NCBI GenBank assembly: GCA_026225235.1
Contig: JAMFSK010000050.1
Coordinates: 1-64,000, forward strand
Source: Burkholderiales bacterium
GTDB taxonomy: Bacteria; Pseudomonadota; Gammaproteobacteria; Burkholderiales; Burkholderiaceae
Direction of reading: 5' to 3'
DNA: 64,000 nucleotides
Shown: positions 16,933 to 26,241 of the stretch, piece after piece
How the letters are laid out: each line of letters opens with the position of its first letter
Numbering within the stretch: position 1 is the first letter of the stretch
Notes under the pieces: generated by a model
Databases searched by the model: none
Told to the model about the DNA's origin: nothing
The model's input: only the letters and a program-made list of their open reading frames with translations
Position numbers and translations under genes: made by a program

Positions 16933-17613
16933 CTAGCGAGATCGTCGGTGATTGATGGAAACGAACACTGTCATCAATGCGATAAAAGCCAGGAACAGCA
17001 GTGCGACGTTGATAAACACATGGGCATAACCGAGTTCATCGACATCGATGAAAGGGTAGGGATAGAAATCGGAATTGAAACCCCGCCACAAGGTCGCCGA
17101 CAAATAGACGAGCGGGTAGATAAGCCAGAGCAGGCATTTGCGCACGCTCAGATGAAAGCGTGGCACGAAGAATACCCAGTAGAGCCCCGTCAACAACGGC
17201 AGCACGGTGTGCAAGCACTCGTTGAGCACAGCGCGGTAGCCGACCGGCGTCCACAGACCGCGCAGCAGCAGGTTATACGACAGGCCGACGAACACCATGT
17301 ACACGACAACGGCCGTGACGACGGGCGGTTTCTGAAAGAAGGGCGCGATCGGCAAACGCGCACGGCTTGCCACACACAGAAAGCAGACGGCCGTCACTAG
17401 CACTGTCAGGTTAGTCAGGTAGCTGGTCATGCGTTCGATGCCATCGAGCAACGTGAGGCCGCGCGCGAGCGTGCGACCAATCGTGACGTAGGTCTGGGCG
17501 GCAAGGGCGCCCCATCCGATCAGGGCGATGAGGCAGGCAATTGCCACGGAGGGGAGGCTGGGCGAGGGCAGCGGTAACTCGTGGTCACGCTGCGGGTCGG
17601 CGGTTTCACGCAT
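16933..17613 (-). CDS. Pr6Pr-family integral membrane protein
   Basis: 226 residues with six predicted membrane segments. A cytosolic N-terminus is followed by IACLIALIGWGALAAQTYVTI, then the SYLTNLTVLVTAVCF segment characteristic of this FAR-17a/AIG1-like family; further helices lead to the FYPYPFIDVDELGYAHVFINV signature. Function is unknown in bacteria. It lies 57 nt upstream of the flavin oxidoreductase on the same strand. Confidence 0.82.
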   Translation of the reverse strand: MRETADPQRDHELPLPSPSLPSVAIACLIALIGWGALAAQTYVTIGRTLARGLTLLDGIERMTSYLTNLTVLVTAVCFLCVASRARLPIAPFFQKPPVVTAVVVYMVFVGLSYNLLLRGLWTPVGYRAVLNECLHTVLPLLTGLYWVFFVPRFHLSVRKCLLWLIYPLVYLSATLWRGFNSDFYPYPFIDVDELGYAHVFINVALLFLAFIALMTVFVSINHRRSR

Positions 17614-17884
17614 GGATCGATTTTATACGTACCCTGATGACGCCGTCTCAGCGGGGCGACACACCTTGCAGTCAAGACCCGGCCGCTAATCTGCGGTGGT
17701 ACCCGGCATAATCTCAGCCGAGCCTGCAGGCCGGACCTGAGCTTGAACCTTGGCAAGAATGCGGGCTCAGGAGCTGAACAGCAAACCCAAGGCCCGGTCG
17801 CTCATGTATTACCCGAAACCGCTGGTAAGCGAGGCGCGGTGCTGCCTCTTTTGCAGAACGCTCTAACCTGGACAGGAGTTCGAC

Positions 17885-18556
17885 ATGCAAGCGTCCTTGC
17901 GCAACTGGGTGGGTTTGGCGATAGTCGGGTTGAGTCTGTGCGGTACGGTCCAGGCCCAGGAAGACCCTAGCTTCGATTGCAAGAAGGCCTCGACCCCGGT
18001 CGAGCATGCCCTGTGTGCAGGCGGAAACTCGGGAATGGGGTGGCTGGACCAGACCATGAGCGACCTCTACAAGGCCGCACTGGCGCATGCCGGTGCTCAG
18101 GCGGATGCGCTACGTGCCAGCCAACGTGCATGGCTGCTCCGGCGCAATCAGTGCACGGGCTCTGAAGGCAAGATCATGAATTGCCTGCTTAAGAGCTATG
18201 ACGCGCGCTACGCGGAAATCGCGGCGCCGTATGACGAGCAGAAGATCACGGGGCAATATGTTTCGAAGAGCGACAGCGGGGTGCTCGATGCGGTGCTGTT
18301 CCCGGACCAGACGCTCAGCGCCAACATTGACGCCAGTCTGGGCGCACCTTCCTATAATCAGTGCAACGCCACTCTGCACGTACCGATCAAGTCAGGCGTC
18401 GCGCACTATGTCGATCCCGACGATGTCGATGCGTCCGGTGCGGCCCATTGTGAAATCTCCGTGACAAGGGTCGGCTCCGCCTTCACGGTAAAAACCGCGC
18501 ACTGCGATTCCTTGTGCGGCTATGGAGTCGTGCTGGACGGCACCTATCGTCGCTAA
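17885..18556 (+). CDS. Secreted LprI-N/DUF1311 domain protein
   Basis: 223 residues; AGGAG is 6 nt before the ATG. Signal peptide at ~1-24 (cleavage after VQA). The mature N-terminal part has the LprI/DUF1311 pattern: FDCKKASTPVEHALCA, LDQTMSDLYKAAL, RASQRAWLLRRNQC, then a fourth Cys, giving two probable disulfides. Some members inhibit lysozyme. The C-terminal half (~120-223) is beta-rich with further Cys pairs (CDSLCGYG). Probably periplasmic. The HdeD-like gene follows 76 nt downstream on the same strand. Confidence 0.8.
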   Translation: MQASLRNWVGLAIVGLSLCGTVQAQEDPSFDCKKASTPVEHALCAGGNSGMGWLDQTMSDLYKAALAHAGAQADALRASQRAWLLRRNQCTGSEGKIMNCLLKSYDARYAEIAAPYDEQKITGQYVSKSDSGVLDAVLFPDQTLSANIDASLGAPSYNQCNATLHVPIKSGVAHYVDPDDVDASGAAHCEISVTRVGSAFTVKTAHCDSLCGYGVVLDGTYRR

Positions 18557-18632
18557 GGCTGCCCACGTGGCACTCGTCCGTGCCGCTGCGCTGGACTGAA
18601 CACAGCATGCGACCAGAACAGGTGGAAAACGG

Positions 18633-20045
18633 ATGGTTCGTCTCGTTATGATCCTGATGGGCACCGATTACCTGAGCGGGCGTTGGCGGAGCCTTGCCAC
18701 CGCGGGCTGGATCAGCGTGGTGCTGGGGATCGCGGTGTTCCTCGACGCGCTCGACAACGCCATGTATTTCCCCATCGCTCCTTTCGCCGTGGTGCTCCTG
18801 CTCGAGGGCCTCGCTACGCTATCGGTCGCATGGACCGGCGTCGGCGGTCAGCGCACGCTACGCTATGTGAAAGGTACGGCCTTTTGCGTGGCGGCCATCC
18901 TGATTCTCGCTGGCCATCATCACGGCAACTTTATTCTGTCGATGATCTTTGGCACGCTGTTCCTCACGGATGGCCTGCTGCAGATCATTCCTGCAAGACT
19001 GGTGCGATACCGCGCGTGGCGCGTCGTGATTTTCGGCGGTCTTATCGAGATCGCGTTGGCGATCTTCTTCTATCAACCCTATCCGACGCATTACGTCGGC
19101 ACCGTTCCCTATTGTCTCGGCCTCGGGCTAGCGTTCGGCGGCTGGAACATGATCGCGCTCGCTTCTCGTGTAAGACGCATCGCTTCGAGCCGCACCGCTG
19201 CGCAGCAGATTGGGCTGCGGGCTGTGCCGAGCGCGTCGGCTGGGGCTGTCGATCGGCCCAAGGTCCCGGAGTGGGAGGGGCCGCCGTCGCTCGACGAACC
19301 CGCCCTGACCGTTCACGTCTGGACGCCGGTGGGATCGTCGAAGGCCGAGGCCCGTCGTGCGCTGATCGTCGACCGCTATATCGCTGCAGTCGATCGGAAC
19401 GGCGTGATATCGACGGGGCATGCGGCGCTCGAGACGCCGGAGGGCATCTATATCAGCCTCTATCCGGGTGTCGAGATCGACCGAAACCCGGACGAATTTT
19501 CACGGATCCTGCGAGCCACTCGTGAAAACGATGTACCCGGTGTGTACCAGCCCAACTATCAGACTGAAGCGAAAGCCTGGTGCCCGTCGACCGTGCAGGT
19601 TCGCATCCGGAACTACGACGCTGAACGGCTACAGCGTTTCTGGAACGACTACCGTGGCAACGCGACCTATAACCTCACACATCGCAACTGCTCGAGCACG
19701 GTCGCACACGCGCTCGAAGCCGCAATCGAAGGGGCGTCAGCACGCGTATGGCGGCATTCGGGCGGATGGCGGCCGTTTTTCCGGGTGCTCACGACACCCG
19801 AGCTATGGGTCGCCGCCCAGATCCGCAAGCGAGCCACGACGATGGCATGGACACCGGGGCTGACACTCGACTATGCGCGCGCGCTCAGCATGCTGGCCGA
19901 CCCGCGGCCAGGCGGGTGGGTCAAGATGGCGCGCCTTGCCTTGCAGAAAATGTATCGCTCGCGGCAACAGTGGCGCACACGGAAGGGCGAGGCGCCGGCA
20001 GTCGAGGAAACAGACTCCACCGAGTCCGGCGCCAGAAAAATGTGA
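18633..20045 (+). CDS. HdeD/DUF308-like membrane domain fused to a cysteine-hydrolase-like (DUF4105-type) domain
   Basis: 470 residues; AGGTGGA precedes the ATG. Residues ~20-185 hold about six short membrane helices with DUF308/HdeD-like repeats. After a linker, residues ~230-385 form a soluble domain with THGHAAL-like (STGHAALETPEG) and NYDAERLQRFWNDYRG followed by NLTHRNCSSTVAHALEAA. The His and Asn-Cys-Ser arrangement resembles DUF4105/NlpC-like thiol-hydrolase folds, with Cys in NCSS as the likely nucleophile. Function is not known; an envelope-linked amidase or protease role is speculative. It ends 2 bp from the convergent MFS gene. Confidence 0.68.
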   Translation: MVRLVMILMGTDYLSGRWRSLATAGWISVVLGIAVFLDALDNAMYFPIAPFAVVLLLEGLATLSVAWTGVGGQRTLRYVKGTAFCVAAILILAGHHHGNFILSMIFGTLFLTDGLLQIIPARLVRYRAWRVVIFGGLIEIALAIFFYQPYPTHYVGTVPYCLGLGLAFGGWNMIALASRVRRIASSRTAAQQIGLRAVPSASAGAVDRPKVPEWEGPPSLDEPALTVHVWTPVGSSKAEARRALIVDRYIAAVDRNGVISTGHAALETPEGIYISLYPGVEIDRNPDEFSRILRATRENDVPGVYQPNYQTEAKAWCPSTVQVRIRNYDAERLQRFWNDYRGNATYNLTHRNCSSTVAHALEAAIEGASARVWRHSGGWRPFFRVLTTPELWVAAQIRKRATTMAWTPGLTLDYARALSMLADPRPGGWVKMARLALQKMYRSRQQWRTRKGEAPAVEETDSTESGARKM

Positions 20046-20047
20046 GG

Positions 20048-21625
20048 TTACAGCGGCTCGTAGGGAAGCGGGCGCTCATCGGCCGATAGCCCTGCGGGCT
20101 TTGTTGATCTCGAGGCGCGTCCAAACAGGAAGAAACTGATTGCCGCGAGCAGCCAGACGCCGGCGCCGCCATAGAGCATCACCCAGTCGAACCCTTGAAT
20201 GAGGGCGGCGTGGACGATGTCACCGGACGGATCGAGTCCGGACAGCTCGGGCATTCCTGCCTTGATGGCCGAGACGTTCCCCGCGGCCACATGCTCCGCA
20301 AGTTGACGAAGCGCCGCCGTATCGCGATGGCCCGGAAACCCTGCCTTCAGACCTGACAGCGTGCCGCCCATGAGTACCGCGCCCATCAATGCAATGTTGA
20401 TGGCGAGCGTCGTCATTCGGGCGCTCATATCGATACCCGACGCCATGCCGGCGCGCGCGACAGGAACCGAACCCGTCGTCGTGTTTGTAACCGGCGTGTT
20501 GGTCAAACCCAGGCCCGCCCCGGCCAGCAGACAACCCGGCAGCATACTGAGCCAGTCCGGATGTACGGCTTTGCTGCCACACGCCATCAGGATAAAGCCG
20601 AGTCCAATCGTGAACAGACCGAACGGGATCGCCACACTGGGTCCATAACGCAACATGAGTCGTTCTCCGAGTGGCGGAAACAGAAGGGTTGGCAGCGTGT
20701 ACGCGAGCAGCGCCAGGCCGGCACTCACGCTGTCGTAGCCGAGGCCGATCTGAAAGTAGATCGGCAGGTAGATCATGAACGGCCAGAAGCTGAAATTCAT
20801 TCCCACCGAGCCCATCAGCGCCCCGGAGAAACGGCGGATCCTGAATACCGAAAAGTCGAACATGGGGCGCACTGCGCGTGCCTCGGCATATAGAAATGTG
20901 GCGAAGCTGAGCACGGTCGCCGCGAGGATCCCTGTCGCGAGACGGCTCGTCGTGCCGAGAACCGGCGCTTGTGTGATGAGGTACACGAGGCCGAACACCG
21001 AGAGCGAAAGCGTGACGATGCCAGCCACATCGAGTTTGCTGGCCTGCGGGTCGCGGGATTCCCGTACACCGCTCAGGACAAGCGCCAAGGTCACGATGGC
21101 CAGCAGCACGTGAACAAAAAACACCCATTGCCAGTTGCACAGCGTGACGAGCGCGCCGCCGACAATCGGCCCGAAGCCCAGACCGATTCCCAGGATGACC
21201 CCCCATGCGCTGAATGCGCGGGCACGCTCGGCACCTTGTTCGAATTGATGCGAAAGCACGGCGACCTGGCAGATCAACATCGCCCCGCCGCTAGCGCCTT
21301 GTAACAGCCGTCCGACGATCAACATCGGCACGCTTTGCGCGAGCCCACAGAGCAACGACGTCAAGCCGAACAAGGCGATGCCGATGATAAAAACACGCTT
21401 GCGCCCAAAGCGATCTGCCAGCGTTCCGGTCATCATCAATACCGTCGTGCAAGCCAGCGTATAGGCATTCATGATCCATTGCATGCTGCGGAAATCACCA
21501 TGCATCAGCTTTTGAAGCGGGGGCAGGATGACAGGAACGCTCGAGATTTCCAGGCCGAACATCAATGAAGCCAGGCAGATGCCGGCCAGGGCAAGCGTGT
21601 TCTTGTGTATGCGGGGATGTTTCAT
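20048..21625 (-). CDS. MFS transporter, DHA2 family
   Basis: 525 residues from the ATG at 21625; the upstream start at 21685 has no support. About 14 membrane helices; motif A GTLADRFGRKRVFIIG; GFGPIVGGALV in TM5; FSFWPFMIYLPIYFQIGLG mid-protein. Probable proton-driven export of a small toxic molecule. It is divergent from the LysR gene at 21734, which is its likely regulator. Confidence 0.88.
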   Translation of the reverse strand: MKHPRIHKNTLALAGICLASLMFGLEISSVPVILPPLQKLMHGDFRSMQWIMNAYTLACTTVLMMTGTLADRFGRKRVFIIGIALFGLTSLLCGLAQSVPMLIVGRLLQGASGGAMLICQVAVLSHQFEQGAERARAFSAWGVILGIGLGFGPIVGGALVTLCNWQWVFFVHVLLAIVTLALVLSGVRESRDPQASKLDVAGIVTLSLSVFGLVYLITQAPVLGTTSRLATGILAATVLSFATFLYAEARAVRPMFDFSVFRIRRFSGALMGSVGMNFSFWPFMIYLPIYFQIGLGYDSVSAGLALLAYTLPTLLFPPLGERLMLRYGPSVAIPFGLFTIGLGFILMACGSKAVHPDWLSMLPGCLLAGAGLGLTNTPVTNTTTGSVPVARAGMASGIDMSARMTTLAINIALMGAVLMGGTLSGLKAGFPGHRDTAALRQLAEHVAAGNVSAIKAGMPELSGLDPSGDIVHAALIQGFDWVMLYGGAGVWLLAAISFFLFGRASRSTKPAGLSADERPLPYEPL

Positions 21626-21685
21626 TTGTAGTACGCATCCGGGTCGTGAATATGTGCGTAATATAGAGGGAATGAATGTCTCCAT

Positions 21686-21719
21686 TGTCGAGTGAAGTTC
21701 CTATGAATGTGGCTCGACA
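21686..21719. promoter_or_regulatory. Inverted repeat in the MFS/LysR divergent promoter
   Basis: TGTCGAG (21686-21692) and CTCGACA (21713-21719) are perfect 7-bp arms around a 20-nt spacer, in the 108-bp gap between the divergent genes. A candidate LysR-type or other dimer site. Confidence 0.3.
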
Positions 21720-21733
21720 GGAACCAATGAGGG

Positions 21734-22645
21734 GTGAACTTGAGCGATACACTCGACGGCATAACGACGTTCGTGCGGGTCGTCGAATCCGGCAGCTTTG
21801 CCTTGGCCGCCGAGCGGATGAACATCACGCGTTCGGCGGTCGGCAAGGCGATTACGCGCCTTGAGAAGCGTCTCGGTGTGCGTCTGCTCCAGCGCACCAC
21901 ACGCAGTCAGAGCCTGACGGAGGACGGGCAGGCCTACTACGATCGCTGCGTGCGCGCGTTGACGGAGCTCGAAGCCGCGGAGGCCGATCTCGACCTCGGC
22001 AGGCGCGAACCGCGTGGTCGTCTGCGGGTCAGCGTGCCGGTGGCATTCGGTCATCACTGTGTGACACCCGTGCTCCTCGCGCTGGCGCGCAAACACCCGG
22101 AGCTGAAGGTGGACATCTCGATCACCGATCGCAAGGTCGATCTGATGGAGGAAGGCTTTGATCTGGTGGTACGTATCGGCACATTGGGGGATAGCACCAG
22201 TCTTGCCGCACGCCGCCTGGGGGTGCAGCATGCCAGCATTGCGGCTTCACCGGCGTACCTGGCGCGGCAAGGTATGCCGACGCGCGTAGACGAGATGCGC
22301 GGACACAAAGGCATCGCCTATTCGCGTGCAGGGTTGGCCCAGCCATGGCATGTGCTCGACGTCGATGGAAAAATGCGACTCGCTGAAGTCGAGCAGCAGC
22401 TGAGCCTCGACGACGTGCAGGCAATCGTGCTTGCCGCCATCGCGGGCTTTGGGCTTGCGTGGCTACCGAGTTGGCTGCTGACGCGCTATGTGAAGACAGG
22501 CGAACTGGTCGCTGTCATGGACCGGTGTTTTGAGCCGGCGCAGGACATCTATATCGTCTGGCCGCAAACACGCTATCTGCCCTTGAAAACGCGCTGCGCG
22601 ATCGATGCGCTGGTGGCGGAGATTCCCGGCCTGATTGGAGAGTGA
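21734..22645 (+). CDS. LysR-family transcriptional regulator
   Basis: 303 residues with a GTG start. N-terminal HTH (~5-64; GSFALAAERMNITRSAVGKAITRLEKRLG) and a C-terminal periplasmic-binding-like effector domain (~90-295), of the DmlR/AaeR-like group. It probably controls the divergent DHA2 pump. Confidence 0.9.
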   Translation: MNLSDTLDGITTFVRVVESGSFALAAERMNITRSAVGKAITRLEKRLGVRLLQRTTRSQSLTEDGQAYYDRCVRALTELEAAEADLDLGRREPRGRLRVSVPVAFGHHCVTPVLLALARKHPELKVDISITDRKVDLMEEGFDLVVRIGTLGDSTSLAARRLGVQHASIAASPAYLARQGMPTRVDEMRGHKGIAYSRAGLAQPWHVLDVDGKMRLAEVEQQLSLDDVQAIVLAAIAGFGLAWLPSWLLTRYVKTGELVAVMDRCFEPAQDIYIVWPQTRYLPLKTRCAIDALVAEIPGLIGE

Positions 22646-22685
22646 GATCGAAACAAGGCATGGAGCATCGAAGCCAGCGAGGGCC

Positions 22686-23156
22686 TCATGCCCGCAAGTT
22701 GCGCACGAAAACTTCGAGCTGGCTTTGCACCGCACTGGCGTCTTCGGGGTCGACACCGTCGAGCATCAGGCGCTCGATCGTCCGCACGGCCAGCTCGCAT
22801 TCGCGCAGCACTACCCGCCCCTGATCGGTTAACTTCAACAGGACAATCCGACCATGGCTGGGGTCCGATTCACGGCTGACCCAGCCACGGGCCGCCATCG
22901 CATTCATCACTTCGTTGGCCGATTGGGGCGTGATAAACGATCGTTCGGCCACCTGTGCGTTGGAGGCCTGACCGCGCGCTTCCAGCACTGAGAGCGCCGT
23001 GAATTGCGCCAGCGTCAACCCGAGCGGGGAGAGGGCTTCGCCCATCCGTCGGCGCAGGATGCGGTCGAGGCTGCCGATCACATAGGCCATGCGCAGGGTG
23101 ATGCGACGCGGGCGCGGGGCGACAGGTTCGGAGGACAGCGTCTGTTTTTTGTTCAT
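22686..23156 (-). CDS. MarR-family regulator of the hydroxycinnamate genes
   Basis: 156 residues from the ATG at 23156 (a TTG two codons earlier is weaker). Winged HTH of MarR type at ~40-115 (LTLAQFTALSVLEARG, QVAERSFITPQSANEVMNAM, DPSHGRIVLLKLTDQG). It is divergent from a hydroxycinnamoyl-CoA hydratase-lyase and a CoA ligase. MarR proteins of the FerR/FerC/HcaR type are derepressed by hydroxycinnamoyl-CoA thioesters, and this is the likely logic here. A perfect palindrome lies in the intergenic region. Confidence 0.88.
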   Translation of the reverse strand: MNKKQTLSSEPVAPRPRRITLRMAYVIGSLDRILRRRMGEALSPLGLTLAQFTALSVLEARGQASNAQVAERSFITPQSANEVMNAMAARGWVSRESDPSHGRIVLLKLTDQGRVVLRECELAVRTIERLMLDGVDPEDASAVQSQLEVFVRNLRA

Positions 23157-23255
23157 TCGCAAGGGGCAGGTTCGATCGGCTCTCGCATCTTAGCGTGCAT
23201 GCTGCCTCGATCTCATCTAAGGGTTTGCACCGAACGGTGGGAATTCCACTTTACT

Positions 23256-23272
23256 TATCAGGTTGCCTGATA
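23256..23272. promoter_or_regulatory. MarR-type operator palindrome
   Basis: TATCAGG-TTG-CCTGATA is a perfect 7-3-7 dyad between the divergent MarR and hydratase-lyase genes, 53 nt before the latter's ATG. Its size and position fit a MarR dimer site that could control both promoters. Confidence 0.6.
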
Positions 23273-23324
23273 TTGAATGTCTCCGATAGGCTGCGATCGC
23301 GGCCCTGTTAGTGGGGAGATGTTC

Positions 23325-24152
23325 ATGAGTTACCAAGGTCGCTGGAAAACGGTCAAGGTCGAAGTCGACGAAGGCATCGCGTGGGTGACATTCAACCGCC
23401 CGGAGAAACGCAATGCGATGAGCCCGACGCTTAACAAGGAGATGATCGAGGTGCTGGAGGCGGTCGAACTCGACGCGCAGGCACAGGTCCTCGTGTTGAC
23501 GGGTGAAGGCGATGCATGGACGGCCGGCATGGACCTCAAGGAATACTTTCGCGAAGTCGACGCGGGCCCCGAGATCCTGCAAGAAAAGATTCGGCGCGAT
23601 GCCAGCCGCTGGCAATGGCAACTGCTGCGGATGTATGCGAAGCCGACGATTGCGATGGTCAACGGCTGGTGCTTCGGCGGTGCGTTTTCGCCCCTGGTGG
23701 CCTGTGATCTTGCGATCGCCGCCGATGAAGCGGTGTTCGGTTTGTCGGAGATCAACTGGGGAATCCCTCCGGGCAATCTGGTCAGCAAGGCGATGGCGGA
23801 CACCGTGGGCCATCGGCAAGCGCTGTACTACATCATGACCGGTGAGACGTTCACCGGGCCGCAGGCGGCTCAGATGGGGCTGGTCAACAAAAGCGTGCCG
23901 CGTGCGCAGCTGCGCGACGAAACGCTCGCGCTCGCAAAGAAGCTGCTCGGCAAAAACCCGGTGGTATTGCGTGCGGCGAAGCACGGCTTCAAGCGCTGCC
24001 GGGAACTGACATGGGACCAGAACGAAGACTATCTGTACGCCAAGCTCGATCAGGCGCAACAGCGTGATCCCGAAGGCGGCCGCGAGCAGGGGCTCAAGCA
24101 GTTTCTCGACGAGAAGGCGATCAAGCCCGGCCTGCAGACGTACAAGCGCTGA
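23325..24152 (+). CDS. ech: p-Hydroxycinnamoyl-CoA hydratase/lyase (feruloyl-CoA hydratase/lyase)
   Basis: 275 residues; GGGGAG is 6 nt before the ATG at 23325. Crotonase fold with oxyanion-hole segments NRPEKRNAMS and TAGMDLKEY. The residues known for P. fluorescens HCHL (Ser123, Glu143, Tyr239) correspond with a one-residue offset to Ser122, Glu142 (LSEINWG) and Tyr238 (EDYLYAKL), and the length matches the family (~276). It hydrates feruloyl-, caffeoyl- or p-coumaroyl-CoA and cleaves to the benzaldehyde plus acetyl-CoA. The CoA ligase follows on the same strand. No vanillin dehydrogenase gene is adjacent. Confidence 0.93.
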   Translation: MSYQGRWKTVKVEVDEGIAWVTFNRPEKRNAMSPTLNKEMIEVLEAVELDAQAQVLVLTGEGDAWTAGMDLKEYFREVDAGPEILQEKIRRDASRWQWQLLRMYAKPTIAMVNGWCFGGAFSPLVACDLAIAADEAVFGLSEINWGIPPGNLVSKAMADTVGHRQALYYIMTGETFTGPQAAQMGLVNKSVPRAQLRDETLALAKKLLGKNPVVLRAAKHGFKRCRELTWDQNEDYLYAKLDQAQQRDPEGGREQGLKQFLDEKAIKPGLQTYKR

Positions 24153-24327
24153 TCCGCACACGCAGTCAACGAAGCGCGATCACCGGGCTGTCCTGCGCCT
24201 GGTGGGCCACATCGACCGCACGCACCGCCATGCAGGATACTCAGTTTCTGCAGGGTGCTTCGCCGCTGTAGCGGAGCCCCGCTGGCCCCTGGCCCGGGTC
24301 GCGCGATATGCTTCCAAGGAGACAGCC

Positions 24328-26241
24328 TTGCAATCCGAGCCCAGTATCACGAGCTCTTCGACCGGGACCGGGCCGCCGCGTTATCGCGCGGCAAGGGTGG
24401 GTGCGCCGTCTATACGCGTGCAGAGACAGGGCGAGCACTGGTATCTGAATGCCGCGGAGCCGCTGGGGTCCTATCCGGAGTGCCTGACCGACCGGCTCGA
24501 AAGCGGCGCACGTATGCATCCCGAGCGCTGGCTTGCGGCGCGACGTGGCCCGGACGGCAACTGGATCGGTCTGAGCTACGGGCAAGCGTTCGAGCGCGCA
24601 CGCAGAATCGGACAAGCGCTGCTCACCCGCGATCTCTCCGTCGATCGGCCGGTCGCCATCCTGTCGGGCAATGACCTTGAACATCTGCAAATGGCTTTGG
24701 GGGCCATGTGGGCCGGTGTGCCGTACGCGCCGATTTCCCCCGCGTATGCACTGGTCTCGACCGACTTCGGCAAGCTACGTCACACCCTCGATGTCCTGAC
24801 GCCCGGCCTGCTGTTCGTCTCGGACTATGGTCAATATGCTCGCGCGATCGAAGCCACAGTGGGGGAAGGCGTCGAGGTAGTCTCAGCGACAGATGCCGGT
24901 CACGCGCAACGCGCTGTCACGCCTTTCGATACGTTGCTCCACACGAACCCGACCACTGTCGATGCGGTTCACGCCACCGTGAGCGCCGATGCGATCGCCA
25001 AGTTCCTCTTCACTTCGGGTTCGACCAAACTGCCCAAAGCGGTGCCGACCACGCATCGGATGTTGTGCAGCAATCAGCAGATGCTGCGCGAGACGTTTCC
25101 CGAATTTGCGAGTGAGCCACCGATACTGGTCGACTGGTTACCGTGGAACCATACCTTCGGTGGCAGCCATAACGTGGGCATCGCGCTTTACAACGGCGGC
25201 ACGCTTTATATCGATGACGGCAAGCCGGTCGGTACAATGTTCGAGGAGACCCTGCGCAATCTGCGTGAGATCGCGCCGACGATTTACTTCAACGTGCCAA
25301 AGGGCTGGGAAGAACTCGCGATCTCGCTGGAGCACGATGCGCCGCTGCGCGAGACGTTTTTCTCACGCGTGAAAATGTACTTTTTCTCCGGCGCAGGCCT
25401 GTCACAGGCTGCGTGGGATCGGCTCGAACGAGTCACCGAACAGTACTGCGGCGAGCGTATCCGCATCATGGCGGGGCTGGGCATGACCGAGACCTCGCCA
25501 TCGTGCCTCTTCACCACAGGGCCGATCATGCGTGCCGGCTATGTCGGCGTGCCGGCGCCTGGCGTGACGTTGAAGCTTGCCCCAGTCGGGGAGAAGCTCG
25601 AGGCCCGCTATCGGGGCCCTCACGTCATGGCGGGTTATTGGCGGGCAGCGGATGCCGGGCTCAGCGCGATGTTCGATCAAGAAGGTTTTTTTTGCAGCGG
25701 TGACGCGCTGCGCTTTGTCGATCCGCAGCAGCCGGAGTTGGGTCTGGTCTTCGACGGCAGGATCGCCGAGGATTTCAAACTGAGCTCGGGCACTTTCGTC
25801 AGTGTCGGACCGATGCGCGCGCGGGTGATGTCGGCGGGCGCGCCGTACGTGCGGGATGTCGTCGTCACTGGCATGAATCGGGACGACGTGGGCTTGCTGG
25901 TGTTCCCGCGTCTGGACGATTGCCGTCGGCTCGGGGAATTGCCGGCCTCCGCAAACGCTAGCGTAGCAATCGCCGCGCCTGCCGTGCGAGCGTACTTTTC
26001 CGCCTTGCTCGGCAGGCTCAATCAGGCGGCGACCGGAGGGACGACGTCGATCGCGCGTATGCGTCTGATGCACGATGCGCCTTCGCTCGACCTTGGCGAG
26101 ATCACCGACAAAGGATCGATCAACCAACGCGCGGTGCTCGCGAATCGAAAAGCCCTGGTCGATGCGATGCACGACGATACTCGGAAAGACCCGGCGGTTA
26201 TCTATGCCAAGGGACGGCGCGCAGACGAGGGCGGTCGTTGA
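24328..26241 (+). CDS. fcs: Feruloyl-CoA synthase
   Basis: 637 residues from a TTG at 24328 with AAGGAG 6 nt before it; the longer frame from 24064 would overlap the hydratase and adds 88 non-family residues. Adenylate-forming enzyme: P-loop FLFTSGSTKLPKAV, DWLPWNHTFGGSHN, GLGMTETSP, and the AMP-binding FDGRIAEDFKLSSG region. The N-terminal ~90 residues with an LGSYPECLTDRLE motif are typical of bacterial Fcs. It makes hydroxycinnamoyl-CoA from ferulate or coumarate for the hydratase-lyase upstream. Gap between the two genes is 175 nt, likely one transcript under MarR control. Confidence 0.92.
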   Translation: MQSEPSITSSSTGTGPPRYRAARVGAPSIRVQRQGEHWYLNAAEPLGSYPECLTDRLESGARMHPERWLAARRGPDGNWIGLSYGQAFERARRIGQALLTRDLSVDRPVAILSGNDLEHLQMALGAMWAGVPYAPISPAYALVSTDFGKLRHTLDVLTPGLLFVSDYGQYARAIEATVGEGVEVVSATDAGHAQRAVTPFDTLLHTNPTTVDAVHATVSADAIAKFLFTSGSTKLPKAVPTTHRMLCSNQQMLRETFPEFASEPPILVDWLPWNHTFGGSHNVGIALYNGGTLYIDDGKPVGTMFEETLRNLREIAPTIYFNVPKGWEELAISLEHDAPLRETFFSRVKMYFFSGAGLSQAAWDRLERVTEQYCGERIRIMAGLGMTETSPSCLFTTGPIMRAGYVGVPAPGVTLKLAPVGEKLEARYRGPHVMAGYWRAADAGLSAMFDQEGFFCSGDALRFVDPQQPELGLVFDGRIAEDFKLSSGTFVSVGPMRARVMSAGAPYVRDVVVTGMNRDDVGLLVFPRLDDCRRLGELPASANASVAIAAPAVRAYFSALLGRLNQAATGGTTSIARMRLMHDAPSLDLGEITDKGSINQRAVLANRKALVDAMHDDTRKDPAVIYAKGRRADEGGR

